Below are positions 6,852 through 12,452 of a stretch of DNA of 12,452 bases, in pieces (positions within the stretch are counted from its first letter, which is position 1; each line of letters begins with the position of its first letter). A program made the translations under genes and the position numbers. The notes under the pieces were generated by a model. It saw nothing but the letters and a program-made list of their open reading frames with translations. It was not told the DNA's origin and made no database searches. The DNA is from JBBDIO01 sp040880365 (GTDB taxonomy: Bacteria > Chloroflexota > Anaerolineae > Caldilineales > Caldilineaceae), in assembly GCA_040880365.1 (NCBI GenBank), contig JBBDIO010000258.1, positions 1-12,452 of the forward strand. Reading direction: 5' to 3'.

Positions 6852-9513
6852 CGTGAACGTATCGGCGTTTCGGCGGTTGCAACGAGTAATTGACCTGGAA
6901 GAAAAGCAGGGGTGGCGCAATCGCGCGGTCATTGGCGGTTTGGCCGCGATGGCGTCCCGCTGGCAAGGTGATGCGTTGGCCGAAGACGCGGATGCGCAAC
7001 AGGTAGACGTGATTGCCGTGCTGCTAGACGCCTATGATCAGGTAGAGCCGGCGCAACGCCCCGCGCTGGCAGAAAGTTTGCGCGCCGCGCTGGATGGTCG
7101 TCTGGATGCGGCGGGGTTGGCAGCAGCCCTGGCCCAGGCCGGCATTGCGCCATCTGCGCCCGCTGATTCTGCTACGAACGAACCTTCTGCCGATAGCGTT
7201 GCAGACACGCCTGCAGGCGATGCTATAGACGCCATATCAGATAATGCGCAACGCGCCACTTCCGGCTCGCCGCGCACAGCGCAGCCACGCTCCACGACGG
7301 CCAAAACCCCCCGCGTGGCCTATGCCCGCGATGCCGGGGTCAGTGATAGAGGAGGAAGTGAGGATGAGGATGACTATGTTGCCATTCCGCCGCCGCAACC
7401 GACCCATCTGGCACGCCAGCGTGTGAAAAATCGCCAACCGCAGACCGCCGCCACCCGCGAGGACCTGGATGTGCCCACCACGCGCATCACAGGGATTGGA
7501 AAAGCCGCAGCCGAATTGTTGGAAAAGCTGGACCTGCGAACGGTGCGCGATCTGTTGTGGCATTTTCCGGCGCGCTATGACGATTACACGACCATGCGCA
7601 CCATCGCCCAGGTCGAGCCGGGCGAACAGGCGACCATTATCGCCAATTTGTGGCAGTTGCAGAAGCGCAAGCTGCGTTATAACCGGGAAATGTTGATCGG
7701 CACGCTGGCCGATGCCACCGGCACCATGCGCGCGACCTGGTATAACAAGTGGTTGGAAAAGCAGCTGAAGCCTGAAACCACGCTGCGTTTTAGCGGCAAG
7801 GTGGGGCTGCATCTGGGTGTGAAGACCTTTGAAAGCCCGGTGTTTGAAGAGATCGACCAGGAGATGGTGGCGACCGGACGCATCACGCCCGTCTACCCGT
7901 TGACCGAAGGGTTGAGCAACAATCGCGTGCGCACCATGCTGACCTCGGCGCTGGAAGCCTACGCCGATTCGCTCGCCGATGTCTTGCCAACCGATTTGCG
8001 CACCCGCTATCAGCTTTTGGAACTGGGCGATGCAGTGCAGCAGTTGCATTTTCCCGAAAGCCACGAAGCCCTGGATGATGCGCGGCGGCGGGTCGCGTTT
8101 GAAGAGATGCTCTATGTGCAGATCGGTGTGGCCCAGCGCCGTCAACAGTTGGCGGAGGCGGAGGCGATTCCGTTTCAGGAAACCGAGACAGGGTTGGCGC
8201 AATTTGCCGAGGCGTTGCCATTTGCGCTGACCGGCGCGCAGCAACGGGTTTTGGCCGAAGTGGGTCGCGACCTGGCGCGCCCGCGCCCGATGACGCGCTT
8301 GATTCAGGGCGATGTGGGCAGCGGGAAGACGGCTGTCGCCGCGGCTGCCATGTATCTGGCGACCGCCAATGGCCTGCAATCGGCCATGCTGGCGCCGACC
8401 CAGATTCTGGCCGAGCAGCATTTTCGCAACCTGGATGCCTTGCTCAGCAATATGGCAGGGCCTGCGGATACTCCGTTGCGGGTGGCATTGTTGACGGGAC
8501 GCGTAACCGGCGCCGCGCGTGAGACGCTGTTGGCCGAATTGGCCGCGGGGGAGATTGATGTGGTGGTAGGGACTACGGCTCTGATCCAGGAGCAGGTGCA
8601 ATTTGCCGCGCTGGGGCTGGTGGTTGTAGATGAGCAGCATCGCTTTGGGGTAGAACAGCGTACCCTGCTGCGCGATAAGGGATCGCATCCGCACATGCTG
8701 GTGATGAGCGCGACGCCCATTCCCCGCTCGCTAGCGTTGACGATCTACGGGGATCTGGATCTGAGCTTGATTGATGAACTGCCCCCGGGGCGCAAAGACA
8801 TTACCACCAAGATTTTTGGGCGGCGCGAGCGCGAGCGTTTGTATGCCTTTGTCCACCGGGAAGCCGAGGCCGGACGCCAGGCTTTTATTGTCTATCCGCT
8901 GGTGGAAGAAAACGAGAACCTGGACGCGGGCGCGGCTACGACTGCCCATGCGCAATTGGCGGGAGAGGTGATGCCAACCCTGCGCGTGGGGTTGCTCCAC
9001 GGGCGTATGAGTGGCTCGGAAAAAGATACGGTCATGCAGACCTTTGCCGCGGGTGATTATGACGTGTTGGTCGCGACCACTGTCATCGAAGTGGGGATTG
9101 ATGTGCCCAATGCGTCTACTATTCTGATTGAAGATGCAGAACGTTTTGGCCTGGCCCAGCTGCACCAGCTGCGCGGGCGCGTGGGACGCGGTGAACACGC
9201 CAGCTATTGTGCCCTGATTTCGGGCGCCGACAGCGAACAGGCACAATTGCGGCTCCAGGCCGTGGCCGAGCTGCATGACGGTTTCCGTTTGGCCGAAAAG
9301 GATCTGGAATTGCGCGGCCCAGGTGAGTTTTTGGGCAAGCGGCAAAGTGGGATGCCGGCCCTGCGCTTTGCAGAGCTGACCGATCTGGTGATGATCACAG
9401 AAACGCGCGCTGCGGCAGAGTGGCTCCTGGCCCAACCCGACGGGCTGGCCGCCTATCCTGACCTAGCCGCCAATGTCCAACAGTTCTGGCAGGGTGAAGG
9501 AGATATCAACTAG
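6835..9513 (+). CDS. recG: ATP-dependent DNA helicase RecG, long N-terminal extension
   Basis: RecG is the branch-migrating helicase that remodels stalled forks and Holliday junctions. It is 892 residues here against about 690 in E. coli. Residues 1-214 form an extension: a helical Ala-rich part (1-110), then a low-complexity Ser/Thr/Ala linker with the acidic patch SEDEDDY. The conserved protein starts at ITGIGKAAAELLEKL (218 on) with the wedge OB domain (about 265-400). Helicase motifs follow: Walker A GDVGSGKT (492-499), APTQILAEQH, DEQH (599-602), SATPIPRSL (625 on) and QLRGRVGRG (778-786). The C-terminal RecG region follows (GPGEFLGKRQSG). The start is either ATG 6835, overlapping degV by 17 bp, or GTG 6853, two bases after the degV stop with AAGGA at 6838-6842. 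Both are in the same frame and the second has the better ribosome binding site. No terminator is evident after the TAG. Confidence 0.96.
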   Translation: MKERISVNVSAFRRLQRVIDLEEKQGWRNRAVIGGLAAMASRWQGDALAEDADAQQVDVIAVLLDAYDQVEPAQRPALAESLRAALDGRLDAAGLAAALAQAGIAPSAPADSATNEPSADSVADTPAGDAIDAISDNAQRATSGSPRTAQPRSTTAKTPRVAYARDAGVSDRGGSEDEDDYVAIPPPQPTHLARQRVKNRQPQTAATREDLDVPTTRITGIGKAAAELLEKLDLRTVRDLLWHFPARYDDYTTMRTIAQVEPGEQATIIANLWQLQKRKLRYNREMLIGTLADATGTMRATWYNKWLEKQLKPETTLRFSGKVGLHLGVKTFESPVFEEIDQEMVATGRITPVYPLTEGLSNNRVRTMLTSALEAYADSLADVLPTDLRTRYQLLELGDAVQQLHFPESHEALDDARRRVAFEEMLYVQIGVAQRRQQLAEAEAIPFQETETGLAQFAEALPFALTGAQQRVLAEVGRDLARPRPMTRLIQGDVGSGKTAVAAAAMYLATANGLQSAMLAPTQILAEQHFRNLDALLSNMAGPADTPLRVALLTGRVTGAARETLLAELAAGEIDVVVGTTALIQEQVQFAALGLVVVDEQHRFGVEQRTLLRDKGSHPHMLVMSATPIPRSLALTIYGDLDLSLIDELPPGRKDITTKIFGRRERERLYAFVHREAEAGRQAFIVYPLVEENENLDAGAATTAHAQLAGEVMPTLRVGLLHGRMSGSEKDTVMQTFAAGDYDVLVATTVIEVGIDVPNASTILIEDAERFGLAQLHQLRGRVGRGEHASYCALISGADSEQAQLRLQAVAELHDGFRLAEKDLELRGPGEFLGKRQSGMPALRFAELTDLVMITETRAAAEWLLAQPDGLAAYPDLAANVQQFWQGEGDIN

Positions 9514-9653
9514 CGTCGAGATAGGCTGTCTCCCCTTCGAACGGACACGTACTTTTTCCCCAATTCGCGGACAGCGGATTGACATAGTAATAACCTGCCA
9601 AATTTGATATAGTCTGTCGGGACATGGTGACTCAACGGTCATTTTGGTGCGTA

Positions 9654-9722
9654 GTCATGCCGGTTTTTGTGGTATGCCGTTGCCAGCCGAATGATTATCT
9701 GGCATTCGGTATGCGGCATGAC
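9654..9722. repeat. Inverted-repeat element with two alternative pairings
   Basis: GTCATGCCG (9654-9662) is the exact reverse complement of CGGCATGAC (9714-9722). Inside it, CCGAATG (9687-9693) pairs with CATTCGG (9703-9709) around a 9-nt loop. A second ATGCCG at 9674-9679 can compete for the same right arm, CGGCAT (9714-9719), giving a more compact stem. No T-run follows, so it is not a simple terminator. It may be a regulator binding site, a switchable leader or a relic of a small mobile element. Confidence 0.6.
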
Positions 9723-9768
9723 CCGCTGTGTCCCTGGCGGCGAGATTAACGTTCGCCCTCTGAAACTG

Positions 9769-9798
9769 TTGAAATCCGGTTTGTTTGACAGGTAGAAT
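9769..9798 (+). promoter_or_regulatory. Candidate promoter for the kaiC remnant-kaiB-sensor operon
   Basis: TTGAAA (9769-9774), an 18-nt spacer and TAGAAT (9793-9798) each match sigma-70 consensus boxes at five of six positions. A start site near 9805 would leave about a 60-nt leader before the kaiC start codon. The word GGTAGAATA, covering the -10 box, also occurs at 1014-1022 upstream of the small membrane-protein gene. The spacing and position are good, but this is unproven. Confidence 0.4.
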
Positions 9799-9865
9799 AA
9801 GATGATTGACCGGGGTGGGCTACGTTAACCTGTCACGACCGCATTCTGCAAGATAGGAGAAAGGG

Positions 9866-10190
9866 ATGGGACCGAATCAGAGAGAGCCAAGCAGAATTCG
9901 CAAGGTTGCCACAGGCATCCAGGGATTTTTGTCGCGTTCGCAGAGCAAAAAGCCGACCTGATCCGCAATGCCCACAATTTTGGCTGGGATTTACTCGATC
10001 TCATGGAGCGTGACTTGCTCTTTCTAGATGCCCGTCCGCCGGCCGAGACGTATCGCGCCGGCAATAGCGACTCGCGGCCAAGCCGGCCGCGCGCAAGCGC
10101 CTGGATACAGAGCTTTCGGCGCGCGAATGTGAAGATAGCGAGCGGCTGGAAGAATCGCGCCGATTACGCCGCAGCGCGCACCTAGATTAG
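9866..10190 (+). pseudogene. Decayed kaiC-like clock ATPase gene (three fragments in three frames)
   Basis: This looks like a wreck of a KaiC-family RecA-like ATPase gene of about 1.5 kb, reduced to about 325 bp. Fragment 1 (9866-9928) has the start ATG with AGGAG at 9855-9859 and encodes RKVATGIQGF, resembling the KaiC N-terminal TGIPGFDEI; that frame stops at 9959-9961. Fragment 2 (about 9928-10071, shifted frame) encodes LIRNAHNFGWDL and FLDARPPAETYRAGNSD, matching the KaiC segment after the first strand of the CI domain. Fragment 3 (10074-10190, third frame) encodes a charged helical tail ending ESRRLRRSAHLD, like the coiled C terminus of non-cyanobacterial KaiC proteins. The Walker A, Walker B and whole second ATPase domain are absent. 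The intact kaiB lies 17 bp on. Fragments 1 and 2 are assigned with good confidence and fragment 3 with moderate confidence, from remembered family patterns rather than a search. Confidence 0.72.
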
Positions 10191-10196
10191 CGCGGC

Positions 10197-10201
10197 AAGG
10201 A
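10197..10201 (+). promoter_or_regulatory. kaiB ribosome binding site that decides the start
   Basis: AAGGA at 10197-10201 lies 6 nt before ATG 10208. It abuts the alternative ATG 10202, two codons upstream in the same frame, which is too close to be used. Confidence 0.6.
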
Positions 10202-10207
10202 ATGGAT

Positions 10208-10531
10208 ATGACGTCAAAACGAACCGCGAACCCAGAGGCTAGACGGCCGGCCACAGACATGATCCTGCGCCTGTATGTTGCCGGCAACAGTCCTAATTCT
10301 GAACGCGCGCGCGTCCAATTGCATCACATCTGCGAGGTATATCTGAGGGATCATTATCAGGTGGAATATGTGGATGTCTGGGAACATCCCGAAGTCGCAT
10401 TTGCGGACCGCGTTTTTGCCACGCCGGCCTTGCGCAGTGTGGCGCCCGAACCCAGCGTGCTAATCTTTGGCGACCTGACTCAAACCGAAGAAGTTCTCTA
10501 TGCGCTGGGAATTGAGGCAAGGTCGGCATGA
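10208..10531 (+). CDS. kaiB: KaiB-like circadian clock protein
   Basis: This is a 107-residue thioredoxin-like KaiB protein. In cyanobacteria KaiB changes fold, docks on phosphorylated KaiC and hands signals to SasA and CikA kinases. The signature LRLYVAGNSPNSERARVQL (residues about 20-38 from this start) matches the KaiB and SasA N-terminal strand-helix. EYVDVWEHPEVAFADRVFATPAL with the conserved cis-Pro ATP segment, then PEPSVLIFGDL, complete the domain. A short, probably disordered N-terminal tail of about 17 residues (TSKRTANPEARRPA) precedes it. ATG 10208 is preferred over 10202 because of the AAGGA spacing. The TGA stop overlaps the next gene's start as ATGA, which indicates translational coupling to the sensor protein. 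The adjacent kaiC is wrecked, so KaiB must work with another KaiC or directly with the sensor. The frame is intact with no missing core motif. Confidence 0.92.
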   Translation: MTSKRTANPEARRPATDMILRLYVAGNSPNSERARVQLHHICEVYLRDHYQVEYVDVWEHPEVAFADRVFATPALRSVAPEPSVLIFGDLTQTEEVLYALGIEARSA

Positions 10532-12452
10532 GTCGGAATGGTGTTGAGAGGGGCGAGCAATATCCAGACCGGGAAGGGAAAGTGTCTGCCGTGGAGTCGA
10601 ACGCAACGAATTCGACTGGGACGAATTCGCCTGGGACGAGTCCCATCATGCAGGCCCGCGCCCAGGAGTTGGCAGGCAGAATCGCGGCGTTGGAACAGGA
10701 GTTTTTTGATCTGACGTCGGGGCAGGTGGATGCGATTGTGTCATCTTCCAGCGAAGCCCCGTTCTTGTTTTCGGCTGCCCGGCAAGCACTCGCCGAAAGT
10801 GAGCAGCGTTTCCGCGCCATCTTTGACGGCGCGCTGGATGCCATGTTTCTGTGCGACGATGAGCGGCGGTATGTGGATGCCAATTCTGCCGCCTGCCAGT
10901 TTGTTGGCAAACGCAAAGCGCACATCCTCGGCAAAACGATGGGCGAATTTCTGGAAATTTCCGATTTGGCCGATTGGGACGCGCGCTGGCAGGATATGCT
11001 GACCACCGGCAAACAGACCGGCACCTGTGAATTGCGGCGTGTCGATGGCGCGCGTGTGGCATTGGAATATTCGGCGGTTGCCAATATTGTGCCTGGTAGT
11101 CATCTGGTGGTGTTGCGCGATGTGACGATTCAACAGCGCGCCATCCGCACGCGCGATGAACTCTATACAGAGTTGGAGCGGCGCAATCGCGGTTTGTTCG
11201 CGCTCAATGAGATCGGCATCAAACTCGGCGAGTCGCTGGACATTCATGCGGTATATGAAACCATCTTTCGGGAATTTACGAACAATTTTCTCGAATCACC
11301 CCATCTGGCGGTGGCCCTGTTCGATAAAGAGCGTCAGCTTTTTATGTGTGATTTTGCGGTCGTCGATGGCGAAGTGTACGATCCCGCAATTTTTCCGCCC
11401 ATGCCCCTGGGTGAAGGTCCGACCTCGCGTGCCTTTCTGGATCTCGAACCCAAGATTGTGGATATTGATGAACTTGCATCCACCTTGCCGTCCGAGCGGA
11501 TTCTCCACATTGGCGATGAGGCCAGCCCCCGGTCGGGCTTGTATGTGCCTTTGATTATCAATAACGAGGCCATCGGCGTATTGAGTATTCAGCACTACGA
11601 AGCCGATGCCTTCAAGGCGGTCGATCTCACGTTGCTCTCGGTGATGGCCTATCATGCCGCGGCCGCGATTGCCAACGCGCGTCTCTATTCGCAGACGCAA
11701 CAGGAGATTGCCGACCGTAAGCAGCGCGAATATGAGCTGGCGGCCATTGCCGCGCTCGCGCGCGATCTGCGCCACGTTCAAAGCCCCGCCGCCGTGGTCG
11801 ATATTCTTTTGGCCCAGGCCGAAAAAAGCTTTAGTGCATTGGGCAGTGCCGTGGTGTTGAATCTGGAATCGCGTGTGGTGGGCGAGGTGGCGGGGCGGGG
11901 CGAATATGCGCCGCTGCATGGCACACATCTGAAAGCAGACGCACAGCTGCTACGGACGCGCTTGCTGCACGACAGCCAGGTGATTGCGTCTTCGCCCTGG
12001 CAGGGGACCAGCGGCGCGATCCGCAGCGTGCTGGGGGTGCCACTCTCGGTGCAAAACAGTCAGATCGGCACAATCTGGCTGGGTCTGGGGCGTTCGACCC
12101 ATGTGGATGATGTGGGTTTTCTGGCGTCGTTGGCCGATATAGCCGCCAGTACCATCCAGCGGACGCGCTTATACGATCAGGTGCGACTGCAAGCGCAGCG
12201 TTTGACGCGCGTGATGGACACCGTCGTGTTTGGTCTGTTGCTGCTGGATCGAGACCATCGTATTGTGATTGCCAATCAGCCGGCGCGTCAGGATCTGGAG
12301 ATTCTGGCAGGGGTTGGTGTCGGCGAGCCGTTGCGCGCGCTGGGCGGCGTGCCATTGCCTACCATTCTTGAGACACCTCATAGCGGCGTGCCTGGGCGCG
12401 AGCTGGTCATCGAGGGCGAGGGCAAGGACGAGATCGGCGCGAACCGTGAGAA
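10528..12452 (+). CDS. Multi-domain PAS-GAF-GAF-PAS sensor protein, probably a histidine kinase (3' end outside window)
   Basis: The frame is open for 641 codons and runs off the window. A low-complexity N terminus (1-40) holds a tandem pentapeptide. A helical segment follows with LEQEFFDLTSGQVDAIV and ALAESEQRF, a lead-in often found before PAS domains. PAS domain 1 is about 92-205 (AIFDGALDAMFLCDD, then the LRRVDGARVALEYSA core and VVLRDVTIQQRA). GAF domain 1 is about 227-388 (LNEIGIKLGESLDIHAVYETI; SGLYVPLIINNEAIGVLSIQ). GAF domain 2 is about 400-550 (SVLGVPLSVQNSQIGTIWLG). PAS domain 2 starts about 560 (LTRVMDTVVFGLLLLDRDH). No transmembrane segment is seen, so it is likely cytoplasmic. 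The start ATG overlaps the kaiB stop, with AAGG at 10519-10522. No kinase core is inside the window. A histidine kinase or a diguanylate cyclase output is expected from the architecture and the kai context, but is not shown. Confidence 0.87.
   Translation, partial: MSRNGVERGEQYPDREGKVSAVESNATNSTGTNSPGTSPIMQARAQELAGRIAALEQEFFDLTSGQVDAIVSSSSEAPFLFSAARQALAESEQRFRAIFDGALDAMFLCDDERRYVDANSAACQFVGKRKAHILGKTMGEFLEISDLADWDARWQDMLTTGKQTGTCELRRVDGARVALEYSAVANIVPGSHLVVLRDVTIQQRAIRTRDELYTELERRNRGLFALNEIGIKLGESLDIHAVYETIFREFTNNFLESPHLAVALFDKERQLFMCDFAVVDGEVYDPAIFPPMPLGEGPTSRAFLDLEPKIVDIDELASTLPSERILHIGDEASPRSGLYVPLIINNEAIGVLSIQHYEADAFKAVDLTLLSVMAYHAAAAIANARLYSQTQQEIADRKQREYELAAIAALARDLRHVQSPAAVVDILLAQAEKSFSALGSAVVLNLESRVVGEVAGRGEYAPLHGTHLKADAQLLRTRLLHDSQVIASSPWQGTSGAIRSVLGVPLSVQNSQIGTIWLGLGRSTHVDDVGFLASLADIAASTIQRTRLYDQVRLQAQRLTRVMDTVVFGLLLLDRDHRIVIANQPARQDLEILAGVGVGEPLRALGGVPLPTILETPHSGVPGRELVIEGEGKDEIGANRE
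10606..10640 (+). repeat. In-frame 15-bp tandem repeat near the sensor gene start
   Basis: ACGAATTCGACTGGG (10606-10620) is followed directly by ACGAATTCGCCTGGG (10621-10635), one base different, then a third copy that decays after ACGA (10636-10639). It encodes TNSTG, TNSPG and TSP. The unit is a multiple of three, so gain or loss would change only linker length. ATG 10648, just after the array, is a less likely alternative start. Confidence 0.7.

Larger units (their letters stand above)
9514..9865. other. Non-coding leader between recG and the kai-type operon
   Basis: This 352-bp stretch has no gene. It starts with a weak GAGA/TCTC stem after the recG stop and contains a TTGACA at 9579-9584 lacking a well-spaced -10 box. 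It also holds the inverted-repeat element at 9654-9722, a plausible promoter at 9769-9798 and the ribosome binding site AGGAG at 9855-9859 of the decayed kaiC. It separates the housekeeping degV-recG unit from the signalling genes. Confidence 0.6.

Noticed and set aside
7237..8694. A 485-codon minus-strand frame opposite recG.
   Set aside because: It lies entirely opposite the secure helicase frame. The composition (Gln, Arg, His, Gly) is that of an antisense shadow, and there is no start context.
9579..9613. TTGACA at 9579-9584 with TATAGT at 9608-9613 as a promoter.
   Set aside because: The spacer is 23 nt, well beyond the usual 16-18. The pair at 9769-9798 is a better candidate.
10003..10185. 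A 60-codon plus-strand frame before kaiB as an independent small gene.
   Set aside because: Its first part continues an upstream KaiC-like segment, the ATG has no ribosome binding site, and it is better explained as one fragment of the decayed kaiC.

Overview
The window looks like chromosomal DNA of a GC-rich bacterium, most probably a member of the Chloroflexota (Anaerolineae/Caldilineae-like). That placement is an inference. It rests on the degV-recG pairing next to a zinc-type rpmB, the long-N-terminus RecG, and a KaiB gene translationally coupled to a multi-PAS/GAF sensor protein. No rRNA, tRNA, CRISPR array, insertion sequence or phage gene was seen.

Layout. Bases 2-982 hold the C-terminal part of the RecJ exonuclease. 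A small two-helix membrane protein (1118-1360) follows, and 6 bp later a large secreted or membrane-anchored protein of no recognised family (1367-2947). Next come a HAD-IIA phosphatase (3008-3868) and the 23S rRNA/tRNA methyltransferase RlmN (3988-5181). A perfect 17-bp bidirectional terminator hairpin (5231-5271) closes rlmN and the convergent gene rpmB (L28, minus strand, 5363-5542). A 448-bp divergent control region (5543-5990) contains a three-copy 13-14 bp repeat and candidate promoters. It leads into degV (5991-6851), which overlaps recG (6835-9513) by 17 bp.

After recG the character changes. A 352-bp non-coding leader (9514-9865) contains an inverted repeat that can pair in two alternative ways, plus a plausible promoter. 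It is followed by what I read as a wrecked kaiC gene (9866-10190). This still has a good ribosome binding site and start codon, but only about 20 N-terminal codons, a roughly 48-codon internal piece and a short C-terminal tail, each in a different frame. The Walker A ATPase core is missing. An apparently intact kaiB (10208-10531) follows, overlapping by ATGA the start of a large PAS-GAF-GAF-PAS sensor protein that runs off the end of the window (10528-12452).

How the genes fit together. The first part is housekeeping: DNA repair (RecJ, RecG), ribosome maturation (RlmN, L28), a lipid-binding-family protein and a phosphatase. The last part is a signalling operon of Kai type from which the KaiC clock ATPase has been lost, leaving KaiB and the sensor to work alone or with a KaiC encoded elsewhere. 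This kaiC decay beside a preserved kaiB-sensor pair is the most notable feature of the window.
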